Shown: positions 1-6,300 of the stretch, in pieces
How positions within the stretch are numbered: position 1 is the stretch's first letter
Layout: every line of letters begins with the position of its first letter
Source of the DNA: Chloroflexota bacterium
Lineage (GTDB): Bacteria > Chloroflexota > Anaerolineae > Anaerolineales > UBA4823
Assembly (NCBI GenBank): GCA_021849525.1
Contig: JAJZSS010000066.1
Location: 920 to 7,332, forward strand
Length of the DNA: 6,413 nt
Reading direction: 5' to 3'
Position numbers and translations under genes: made by a program
Notes under the pieces: generated by a model
Database searches by the model: none
What the model was told of the DNA's origin: nothing
The model's input: the letters and a program-made list of their open reading frames with translations, nothing else

Positions 1-96
1 GGTAGAATCGACCACCGCAACTGCCCCGAAGTGGATCGATTCCACAGTATCTCCCCGCGTCAATTCGAAGATCGGTTTTAGGTCTGTAGGCTGCAT
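1..96 (-). CDS. L-asparaginase II family protein, N-terminal fragment (runs off left edge)
   Basis: This is the first 32 codons of a gene that continues beyond the window. The ATG is at 96-94, an in-frame TAA lies ten codons upstream, and GGAA sits five bases before the ATG as a reasonable ribosome binding site. The translation contains FELTRGDTVESIHFG followed by AVAVVDST. It matches the N-terminal signature of the asparaginase II family (rhizobial-type, Pfam Asparaginase_II), where an R-G-x-x-V-E-S/N-x-H stretch is followed by a strand with A-V-V-D. Members hydrolyse L-asparagine to aspartate and ammonia in the cytoplasm and are unrelated to the E. coli AnsA/AnsB fold. The catalytic region is outside the window, so activity cannot be judged. 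It lies 42 bases downstream of the MBL-fold gene on the same strand, and no strong promoter is visible in that gap, so co-transcription is likely. Confidence 0.82.
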   Translation of the reverse strand, partial: MQPTDLKPIFELTRGDTVESIHFGAVAVVDST

Positions 97-138
97 CTGA
101 TTTCCATCGAGACGAGATGTGATTTATGTTGGCCGGGG

Positions 139-1014
139 TTAAATTTCGCTATCCGGAACGATTGGAGTTTCCACCACACTGGGCGAACCATAATGATGCG
201 AGTGATATTGGTATAACCCATATCTCAAGCGTTGTTGATATTTTTCCCGCCAGCGATTTGAAAAGGTGATTCCCTGGATTAAATCCGGGATCAGCTCATC
301 CATGGCTTCAGGTTGCTCTTTTGTGTCAATATATTCTTGGATCAATTGCTGAGCTTTGTGTAAATAGGCGTTCTGTGCCTGGACTTGATCGATAGTAACC
401 AGGCCTCCTCGGCTGCTGATGATCATATATTCGTGGTAAGCCTGCTCCAGGAGATCAAGAGTTTCGTGCCAGGCCGGAAATTCTGCATCTGCCAGGAAGG
501 GAGGCTGGTTCAACACAACGGCATCGCCTATAAAAACCACTTTTTCATCTGGAATGACAGCCCAAATCGCACCGATGGCTGGACCTGGATGGTATTCGAG
601 AACTATTTCAGGCCCACCCCAATGAAGAGACATCGTATCCGTAAAAGTGGCATCTGGATTAGCCCAGCGCAAACCGATCGCATCATCATATTCTTCCCAC
701 ATGGCACCCATTTCCATCCCTTGACCCTTGAAAATGGATGATCGCGTGCGAAAGACATTCGCTGCTTTTTGGTGCGTAACGACTGCGCACTCCATTGAGC
801 GCGCCCCAAGCGTGCGGTCGGGGTGTGAATCCAGATTCACCAGCACACGGTTTGAACCGCCGCGCTGGTTTAGCAGCGTTGAGCGCCAGGAGCGGGCATC
901 TTCGATGCGCAATGGCGCATCGATCATGATCGTACCATGTGAATAGACTAACCCACCCAGGGTGACCCCCAGGTACGAATCTTCGAAATATATCCCACGT
1001 TGAATTTGTCGCAT
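139..1014 (-). CDS. Metallo-beta-lactamase-fold protein with replaced metal-ligand residues
   Basis: A 291-residue soluble protein with no signal peptide or membrane segment. It follows the metallo-beta-lactamase fold: an early strand with GTIMIDAP (27-34), the first loop at 60-71, a second-subdomain strand ending in FIGDAVV (161-167), and a C-terminal helical tail. The usual H-x-H-x-D-H loop reads D62-S-H64-P-D66-R67. The usual PGH ligand is P143-G144-P145, with a His just before at 142. The bridging Asp (D164) is kept, and the final GH position reads S201-R202-G-G. Thus only H64, D66 and D164 of the standard set remain. It may be a non-catalytic or unusually liganded member; a C-terminal HSHH cluster (271-274) could be relevant or incidental. 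No substrate can be assigned. The ATG at 1014 has a weak GAGTGG ahead of it. The gene follows the kinase stop by 38 bases on the same strand, suggesting co-expression. Confidence 0.85.
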   Translation of the reverse strand: MRQIQRGIYFEDSYLGVTLGGLVYSHGTIMIDAPLRIEDARSWRSTLLNQRGGSNRVLVNLDSHPDRTLGARSMECAVVTHQKAANVFRTRSSIFKGQGMEMGAMWEEYDDAIGLRWANPDATFTDTMSLHWGGPEIVLEYHPGPAIGAIWAVIPDEKVVFIGDAVVLNQPPFLADAEFPAWHETLDLLEQAYHEYMIISSRGGLVTIDQVQAQNAYLHKAQQLIQEYIDTKEQPEAMDELIPDLIQGITFSNRWREKYQQRLRYGLYQYHSHHYGSPSVVETPIVPDSEI

Positions 1015-1052
1015 AATCCACTCTGACAGCCTGTTAAGATATCCAGTTTATA

Positions 1053-2660
1053 TTACTCTGCCACTGGCAGCTGAAAACTAAATCTTGAACCCTTACCCGG
1101 CACACTGTGTACCTGTATTTTTCCACCATGCGCTTCAACTGCCAACCGGCAAAACGCCAGCCCCAGGCCAAGGCTTTTCAGTCCCGGATTGGTCTGTAAG
1201 CGGGTATATTTGTTGAAAATCCTCTGTTGATCTTCTTCCGGGATTCCCTGCCCGGTATCCTCAACAAAAAATTCAACCCCATCCGCCTTCTGGATGATAC
1301 CAGCCTTTAGCGTTCCCTCGTATGGAGTATATTTAACCGCATTCTCCAGAAGATTGATGAAGACGCGCCGGATCATATCATTGTCTACCCACACTTGCGG
1401 TAGACTATCGGGGACAATCATCTCAACGATTTGTTTTTTATTCAGCGCAATAGGCAGGATTGCATCATATGCATCTATCAAGAGAGCCTGTGGGGACACC
1501 CATTGCCTTTCACCAACTGGCTGGCCGGCTTCGAGGCGACTGATATCCAATAATGCCTCGGTTAATCGCTCGATTCGCTCCGTCGAGCGTAAAGCAATAT
1601 TGACCAGAGCTCGCGGTCCACTGCTTGGATCGCCTTCCAGCAGGGTATCAAGAATATCCATACTGGATACGATATTGGATAACGGAGAGCGCAGGTCATG
1701 GTAGATCATGGAGGCCAGATCCTCTCGCAACCGATCCAGATCTTTACGCTCAGTTATATCCCGCAGAATCCACTGTAAATGGGGCTGGTCATCGATCCAG
1801 ATACGATGCACCTGAACCTGGACCGGGATCTTATTACCGAGGGTGTTATTCAGATGTGACTCATAAGTCGCGGTGCTGCCATTTTGTAAGCCGGCAAAAT
1901 TCTCCCCCACAGCTTCCCAATTAACTGCATGAACATCCATGATGTTATTTTGCTGGAGTTTTTCTTCATCCAGACCGCTTGATCCAAGCGCAGCCCGGTT
2001 GGCTTCGACCATCGCCCCCTGCCAGTCTGTGACAAAAATCGGGTTAACACTATCTTCGAAGAGCTCGCGATAACGCTGATGAGCGGCCTGCAAACTCTGA
2101 TATAGCTGGGCGTGATGGATCGCAACCCCAGCCTGCCCAGCGATAGCCTGCAGCAATTCGAGGTGGTCATTTGTCAACGTCCCTGGCTGGGGATGAACCA
2201 GGGTGATCACCCCTACCAGCTGATCCTGAGCCAGGATCGGGGCGCTGACTGCGGATTTTGGCCCGGTCTGGTCAGGCAAATCATCTGGTCGCCGCAACCA
2301 GCGCTCATCCTGGCTGGTATCCAAAATCAAAGTGGCAGTCCGGGTGCGCGCCACCCAACCCGCCAGGCCGCTATCCAGGATTACTCGCAGCTGGTGGGTG
2401 CTATGGTCGCGAAACTGATTACCATAGATGAGGGCAGAATCCACCGGCGCGCCATGCTCGTCAAAGACGATAATGCTCCCATTCATTGCTCCGGCATACT
2501 GGACAGATAAATAAAGCACCCGCTGCAGTACAGTTTTCAAATCCAAAGCTGAAGCAAACTCACGGCTGGTATGGTAAAGCAATTCCAAGGAAGCCCGTTC
2601 TGTGGGGGGATCCTGGATTGAGGTTTGAGACTTTAGCGCTTTATTGGATTTACGAAACAT
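1053..2660 (-). CDS. Soluble sensor histidine kinase, GAF-PAS-HisKA-HATPase_c
   Basis: A 535-residue cytoplasmic sensor kinase (numbered from the ATG at 2660). Domains in order: a short basic N-terminus; a GAF domain (about 24-190) ending in the usual LLQAIAGQAGVAI helix; a PAS domain (about 197-305, with NPIFVTD and closing WILRDITERK); a HisKA dimerisation helix with the H-box SMIYHDLRSPLSNI, phosphoacceptor H321; and a HATPase_c domain with N-box NLLENAVKY (436-444), G1 box DTGQGIP (468-474), F-box FNKY near 482 and G2 box GLGLA (498-502). All catalytic motifs look intact. No transmembrane segment is present, so it presumably senses an intracellular or redox/small-molecule cue; the ligand is unknown. 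No response regulator is in the window, so it is an orphan here. Start choice: ATG at 2660 has AAGG eight bases upstream. A GTG at 2705 would add 15 residues but has no Shine-Dalgarno; it remains possible. Confidence 0.9.
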   Translation of the reverse strand: MFRKSNKALKSQTSIQDPPTERASLELLYHTSREFASALDLKTVLQRVLYLSVQYAGAMNGSIIVFDEHGAPVDSALIYGNQFRDHSTHQLRVILDSGLAGWVARTRTATLILDTSQDERWLRRPDDLPDQTGPKSAVSAPILAQDQLVGVITLVHPQPGTLTNDHLELLQAIAGQAGVAIHHAQLYQSLQAAHQRYRELFEDSVNPIFVTDWQGAMVEANRAALGSSGLDEEKLQQNNIMDVHAVNWEAVGENFAGLQNGSTATYESHLNNTLGNKIPVQVQVHRIWIDDQPHLQWILRDITERKDLDRLREDLASMIYHDLRSPLSNIVSSMDILDTLLEGDPSSGPRALVNIALRSTERIERLTEALLDISRLEAGQPVGERQWVSPQALLIDAYDAILPIALNKKQIVEMIVPDSLPQVWVDNDMIRRVFINLLENAVKYTPYEGTLKAGIIQKADGVEFFVEDTGQGIPEEDQQRIFNKYTRLQTNPGLKSLGLGLAFCRLAVEAHGGKIQVHSVPGKGSRFSFQLPVAE

Positions 2661-2721
2661 CCTGCTTGCCTTTTTCCATACTCTGGTAGGCTTTTGGGTT
2701 TGCACAGCCGGAGGTGCTTAG

Positions 2722-2730
2722 AGTATAGCA
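2722..2730 (-). promoter_or_regulatory. Probable extended -10 promoter for the histidine kinase
   Basis: On the minus strand the sequence reads TGCTATACT, an extended -10 element (TG, one base, then TATACT, five of six to consensus). No good -35 is seen 16-18 bases upstream, as is common for extended -10 promoters. The predicted start point, near 2715, gives about a 55-base leader to the ATG at 2660 or about ten bases to the GTG at 2705. It lies in the gap after holB, so the kinase and the genes after it could be expressed independently of holB. Confidence 0.5.
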
Positions 2731-2782
2731 TAATCATTTGTAAGATCAGTCTGCCCCAATTCTAAAGGCCGGTTCCCTCGAT

Positions 2783-3772
2783 TTACAAATAGGGTAGATC
2801 GAGCATAAATACTTCCATGGCCAGGCGCGCATTGACATTCTTGGACAGCAACTGAAGCGTATGCTCAGCAGCCTGGATTACTTTACGCACAGTTTGCAAG
2901 TTGATCCTGCTTGCGAGCTGCTCAATTTCCGCCTGGCGATCGATATTGGCCAGCGGTGAGTCGGCCCCTGTCGTCAAGAGAAGCACATCCCGCCAATAAG
3001 TCAGCCAGGTTTGCAGTAAATCAGCCAGCGGCAAGTACTTATCTTTAGTGACGGTTTCAGCATATGCAAACCGGGCAACCCGCTTCGCAGACAATAATTT
3101 ACTCAGATCATCCAGCCATCCCCGGCGCTGTTCGAGCAGATCTTCATTGCGACTCAGCCGCAGAGCGTACCCGGGTCTACCGCCGGAAATATGCCCTAAT
3201 AGATTGGCTTGTTCGGCGGGGATCTCCCAGCCGGTTTGTAAGCCGGCTTCTACCTGTGCGTATGGCAAAGGACGTAAACGAATCACCTCGCAACGCGAGG
3301 CTATTGTCGGCAGCACGCTTTCACTATCCTGCGCGGTCAGCAACAGGATTACCCGTGAAGGCGGTTCTTCTAACGTCTTCAGCAAGGCATTGGCGGCACT
3401 GGCATGGGCCTCTTCGAACCGCAAAAGAAGGGCAATTTTGAAACGCGCATCATAAGGTGCCAACGCCAGGCGATGCTGCATTTCCCGGATTTGTTCGACT
3501 TTAAGAACCCCGCCAACCTGATCCGCCTGGATGACAGACAGATCGGGGTGCTTCATGGTTTTGAATTGCTGGCAAGTTCTGCAGGTCAGGCATGGTGTGG
3601 CCGGCGCAAGCGGCTGGAGGCAATTTAGCGCCTGGGCCATAGCCAGAGCCAGGGTCCGCCGGCCAACGCCGGGAGGGCCGGTAAATAAATAAGCTTGCTT
3701 CGAGCGACCCTGAACCAGCTGCTCATGGAGCAGCTGGACAGCCCATTCATGGCCTAAGATACCCCAGTTCAT
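2783..3772 (-). CDS. holB: DNA polymerase III subunit delta prime (clamp loader)
   Basis: A 329-residue AAA+ family clamp loader subunit, close to the usual length of delta prime. In the clamp loader it helps load the sliding clamp onto primed DNA at the replication fork. Visible landmarks: the P-loop region GPPGVGRRT (32-40); a four-cysteine zinc module (C51, C61, C64, C67) followed by HPDLSVIQ (75-82); VEQIREM (92-98); a degenerate Walker B strand leading into the strongly conserved ANALLKTLEEPP (127-138); and the SRC motif (159-161), which in clamp loaders supplies an arginine finger to the neighbouring ATPase site. The C-terminal helical collar domain follows (about 205-329). The P-loop lysine is replaced by arginine (R38), in keeping with delta prime being a non-hydrolysing subunit in several bacteria. 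The short length separates it from DnaX gamma/tau. The ATG at 3772 is preceded by an in-frame TAA four codons upstream, and there is no spaced Shine-Dalgarno. Confidence 0.95.
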   Translation of the reverse strand: MNWGILGHEWAVQLLHEQLVQGRSKQAYLFTGPPGVGRRTLALAMAQALNCLQPLAPATPCLTCRTCQQFKTMKHPDLSVIQADQVGGVLKVEQIREMQHRLALAPYDARFKIALLLRFEEAHASAANALLKTLEEPPSRVILLLTAQDSESVLPTIASRCEVIRLRPLPYAQVEAGLQTGWEIPAEQANLLGHISGGRPGYALRLSRNEDLLEQRRGWLDDLSKLLSAKRVARFAYAETVTKDKYLPLADLLQTWLTYWRDVLLLTTGADSPLANIDRQAEIEQLASRINLQTVRKVIQAAEHTLQLLSKNVNARLAMEVFMLDLPYL

Positions 3773-3778
3773 AGCCTG

Positions 3779-3807
3779 ATTTTAGCCCATTGCCGACCGG
3801 ATGGCAA
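3779..3807 (-). promoter_or_regulatory. Promoter for holB, predicted leaderless start
   Basis: On the minus strand a -35 TTGCCA (3807-3802) is followed by a 17-base spacer and a -10 TAAAAT (3784-3779). Each box matches five of six sigma-70 consensus positions at ideal spacing. The -10 ends six bases before the holB ATG (3772), so the predicted transcription start falls on or next to the A of the start codon. That fits the absence of a properly spaced Shine-Dalgarno and suggests a leaderless mRNA. Confidence 0.65.
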
Positions 3808-3822
3808 CCAGAATTGCTCTGG
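3808..3822. repeat. Short inverted repeat beside the holB -35
   Basis: CCAGA, five bases (ATTGC), then TCTGG form a perfect 5-base-arm inverted repeat. It directly abuts the upstream edge of the predicted holB -35. It could be a small operator half-site pair, but arms this short occur often by chance. Confidence 0.3.
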
Positions 3823-3900
3823 AGTATCCCTACAAACCCAACACTTCAGCCAGCCGCATGGCTGCCAGCCTATGGATGTCGCCCCCAGCTGCAGCTCAAT

Positions 3901-3984
3901 GGGAGACGCCCAAAGGGAACAGCCCAATAGGAGACGCCCAATGGGAGACGCCCAATGGGAGACGCCCAATGGGAGACGCCCAAT
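3901..3984. repeat. Tandem array of six 14-base direct repeats
   Basis: Six head-to-tail copies of gggagacgcccaat fill exactly 84 bases. Units 4, 5 and 6 (3943-3956, 3957-3970, 3971-3984) are identical. Unit 1 (3901-3914) differs only at its last base, unit 2 (3915-3928) has gggaacagcccaat, and unit 3 (3929-3942) starts with a instead of g. A partial copy end (caat) precedes unit 1. Most junctions make the small palindrome cccaatggg, and each standard unit holds ggg and ccc in hairpin-like order. The array lies between divergent genes and ends two bases before the helicase promoter's -35. The 14-base period is not a multiple of three, so it is not a protein repeat; reading frames through it stay open by accident. 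Confidence 0.95.
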
Positions 3985-3985
3985 G

Positions 3986-4014
3986 TTGACATGCTATTCT
4001 CTAAACGGTAGAAT
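3986..4014 (+). promoter_or_regulatory. Strong sigma-70-type promoter for the helicase gene
   Basis: TTGACA (3986-3991, perfect -35) is followed by 17 bases and TAGAAT (4009-4014, five of six -10 positions). The start point is expected near 4021, giving a leader of about 45 bases to the TTG start at 4066. The -35 lies directly against the 14-base repeat array, which therefore occupies the position of an UP element or upstream activator site. Confidence 0.8.
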
Positions 4015-4054
4015 GAACCGATTTACCTTCGACAGGTTCGTAAACATTGATACT

Positions 4055-4059
4055 GGGAG
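4055..4059 (+). promoter_or_regulatory. Ribosome binding site fixing the helicase TTG start
   Basis: GGGAG lies six bases before the TTG at 4066. An in-frame TGA at 4048-4050 and the absence of any ATG or GTG start between it and the Q-motif make this TTG the only sensible start. Confidence 0.75.
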
Positions 4060-4065
4060 TTTGGG

Positions 4066-6243
4066 TTGGATTTACTGAAAGGCCTCAATCCGCAACAACA
4101 ACAGGCGGTCGTCGCAGGTTTGGGACCGGTCTTGATCCTTGCAGGACCAGGTTCCGGGAAAACTCGCGTCCTGACTCACCGGATTGCATACTTGATCAGC
4201 AGCATGGGCGTCAGTCCATATCATATCCTGGCGGTTACTTTTACCAATAAAGCTGCCCGGGTGATGGAAAACCGGGTTGCTGAGCTGTTAGGTGAGGCAG
4301 CCCGGGGCCTTACACTGGGTACATTCCATTCTATCTGCGCCAGGATCCTGCGCCGTGAAGCGGAAGACCTTCCTTTCAACTCCAATTTTGTGATCTACGA
4401 CACCGACGATCAGCTACGGCTGGTCAAGCAAGCCATCATCGACCTCGATCTGGACCCAAAACAACACCAACCAGCTCGACTGCATGCCGCGATTTCCAAT
4501 GCCAAAAACGAGTTGTTACTCCCGGACCAATTTCCAGTGAACAACTACCGAGATGAGGCTGCTCGAAAAGTCTACGAGCGCTACCAAAACCTGCTCCTAA
4601 ATAACAATGGCGTCGATTTCGACGATCTGTTGTTGTACACTGCTTTTCTCCTGGAAAACAAGGCTGCCATCCGCGAAAAATATGCCCGGCGCTACGAGCA
4701 CGTGCTGGTAGATGAATTTCAAGATACCAACCTGGCCCAGTACACCTTGCTCAAGCACCTGGCATCTTTTCATCACAATATTTTCGTAGTCGGGGACGCT
4801 GACCAATCGATCTATCGCTGGCGAGGCGCAGATTACCGCAATGTGCTGAAGTTTGAGGACGATTATCCTCAAACCCAGAAGATCCTCCTCGAACAGAATT
4901 ACCGCTCTACCCAGGCGATCCTGGATGCGGCGATGGCCGTCATCGATCGCAACCCCCACAGAACGCCAAAACGTTTATTTACAGAACGCGGCCAGGGACA
5001 AAAAGCAATTCTCTTTGAAGCCTACGACGATCAGGCTGAGGCCAATTATGTTATCGACACCATCAGCAGCCTGGTTGCTCGCCAACATCTCCAACCAGGT
5101 GCTTTTGCAGTAATGTATCGCACCAATGCACAGTCGCGCGTTTTGGAAGAAGCATTTCTAAAGGCCAACCTGCCTTACAAGCTGGTCGGAGCCCAACGCT
5201 TTTACGGTCGCCGAGAGATCAAAGACCTGGTTGCTTACCTGCGCCTTGTGCATAATCCCAAAGATGAGATCAGCCTCGAACGCGCCATCCAGGCGCCAAA
5301 GCGCGGCATCGGAGATAAGACCTATTTGGACCTGCGCGTCCGTGCCCAACAGGCGAAGCTGACTCCTGGCGAAATGCTCCTGGAGCTTGGCCGCGATCCC
5401 CATTCACATCTGCGAGATGTCTTCAAGGGTCGCAGCCTGACGGCTCTGGATCAGTTCGGAGCATTACTCAACCGCTGGCAGATCCTCAAATCGGAATCCA
5501 ATCCTCTGGACATGCTCGAGCGCATCCTGGATGACATTGATTACCATTCTTATATCGACGATGGCAGCGAAGAAGGTCGTGATCGCTGGGATAATGTCAT
5601 GGAATTGCGCAATCTGGCCAGCCAGCGTAAAGATCAAAGCCTGGAGCTATTCCTGGAAGGGATTGCCCTTGTGTCCGACCAGGATACCGTCGAAGAAAAT
5701 GCGAACGCTCCGACATTGCTCACATTACACGCCGCTAAAGGGCTGGAATTCCCGGTCGTGTTCATCGTTGGTCTGAACGAAGGCACCCTGCCCCACAGCC
5801 GTTCGATTGAGGATCCTGAAGAAATGCAAGAAGAACGCCGCTTGTTGTATGTTGGGATCACGCGCGCTGAAGAACGGCTTTATTTAGTCTATGCTCAGAA
5901 CCGGATCGCTTACGGATTAAATGATCCCGCGCTGCCATCTCGGTTTCTTGAAGAACTACCTGAAGATATTCTGGCTGATTCAAAGCCAGTCCGCAGCCGT
6001 AAACAATCAACTGAACGTAAACCCGCAGCCTTCCGCTGGCCAGCCGAATCGCATCGCGCACCCAACCAGATGCTGCAGCAGAGATATCACCCAGGAATGC
6101 GCGTTCAGCATCCAATCTGGAATGAAGGCATGGTTTTGAATAGTCGCTTACAGGACGATGATGAGATTGTCGATATCTTCTTCGAGGATGTCGGACTGAA
6201 GCGGGTGGCAGCTTCCTTAGCCAATCTCCAGATCAAACCTTGA
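4066..6243 (+). CDS. uvrD: ATP-dependent 3'-5' DNA helicase, UvrD/PcrA family
   Basis: A complete 725-residue superfamily 1A helicase, typical in length for PcrA/UvrD. It unwinds DNA using ATP in nucleotide excision and mismatch repair, and acts at stalled RNA polymerase or forks. Motifs in order: Q-motif LNPQQQQAV (7-15); Walker A AGPGSGKT (26-33, K32); Ia VTFTNKAA (57-64); Ib LGTFHSIC (84-91); II VDEFQDTN (215-222); III VGDADQSIYRWRGA (242-255); IV LEQNYRS (275-281); V TLHAAKGLEFPVVF (553-566); VI EERRLLYVGITRAEERL (589-605). A linker rich in basic and polar residues (about 638-672) leads to a C-terminal Tudor-like domain (about 674-723: YHPGMRVQHPIWNEGMV, then EDVGLKRV), which in PcrA/UvrD contacts RNA polymerase. 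All catalytic residues appear intact. Translation starts at TTG. It is transcribed divergently from holB from a strong promoter. Rep is less likely because of the Tudor tail; pcrA is an equally valid name. Confidence 0.96.
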   Translation: MDLLKGLNPQQQQAVVAGLGPVLILAGPGSGKTRVLTHRIAYLISSMGVSPYHILAVTFTNKAARVMENRVAELLGEAARGLTLGTFHSICARILRREAEDLPFNSNFVIYDTDDQLRLVKQAIIDLDLDPKQHQPARLHAAISNAKNELLLPDQFPVNNYRDEAARKVYERYQNLLLNNNGVDFDDLLLYTAFLLENKAAIREKYARRYEHVLVDEFQDTNLAQYTLLKHLASFHHNIFVVGDADQSIYRWRGADYRNVLKFEDDYPQTQKILLEQNYRSTQAILDAAMAVIDRNPHRTPKRLFTERGQGQKAILFEAYDDQAEANYVIDTISSLVARQHLQPGAFAVMYRTNAQSRVLEEAFLKANLPYKLVGAQRFYGRREIKDLVAYLRLVHNPKDEISLERAIQAPKRGIGDKTYLDLRVRAQQAKLTPGEMLLELGRDPHSHLRDVFKGRSLTALDQFGALLNRWQILKSESNPLDMLERILDDIDYHSYIDDGSEEGRDRWDNVMELRNLASQRKDQSLELFLEGIALVSDQDTVEENANAPTLLTLHAAKGLEFPVVFIVGLNEGTLPHSRSIEDPEEMQEERRLLYVGITRAEERLYLVYAQNRIAYGLNDPALPSRFLEELPEDILADSKPVRSRKQSTERKPAAFRWPAESHRAPNQMLQQRYHPGMRVQHPIWNEGMVLNSRLQDDDEIVDIFFEDVGLKRVAASLANLQIKP

Positions 6244-6261
6244 TCCTCTCGGAAAGAAAGT

Positions 6262-6291
6262 TTGGACCGGGGGCATAAATAAGCGTATAAT
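6262..6291 (+). promoter_or_regulatory. Probable promoter for the tsaE-like gene
   Basis: A perfect TATAAT (6286-6291) lies nine bases before the ATG at 6301. A weak -35, TTGGAC (6262-6267), sits 18 bases upstream. The expected start point is about 6297-6299, leaving a leader of two to four bases. No Shine-Dalgarno is visible before the ATG, so a leaderless message is likely. The promoter lies in the 57-base gap after the helicase stop; I see no strong hairpin terminator in that gap. Confidence 0.55.
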
Positions 6292-6300
6292 CCTAACAAA

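Noticed and set aside
385..946. Plus-strand open frames opposite the MBL-fold gene
   Set aside because: They lie wholly within a gene with clear fold motifs on the other strand, and their translations show no domain-like pattern.
1058..1070. Palindrome ctgccactggcag at the end of the kinase gene as a terminator
   Set aside because: The one-base loop cannot form a stable hairpin, no U tract follows, and it lies inside coding sequence.
1294..2689. Open frames opposite or shifted against the histidine kinase
   Set aside because: The kinase frame carries every expected H, N, G1 and G2 box across this span; the alternatives are low-complexity shadows.
3851..3896. Small hairpin cagcc-gcat-ggctg and palindrome agctgcagct in the divergent region
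   Set aside because: Arms are only five bases, and neither has a T tract or a clear position relative to a promoter, so chance is a sufficient explanation.
3901..3984. CRISPR array
   Set aside because: Units are 14 bases, directly head to tail with no unique spacers, and no cas gene is nearby.
3769..4078. Short open frames on both strands running through the 14-base repeats (for example minus 3969-3769, plus 3801-3989 and 3872-4078)
   Set aside because: Their proteins are just the 14-base unit read in successive frames (MGDAQ, WETPN, GRRP patterns). The unit happens to lack stop codons in these frames, and there is no ribosome binding site or recognisable domain.
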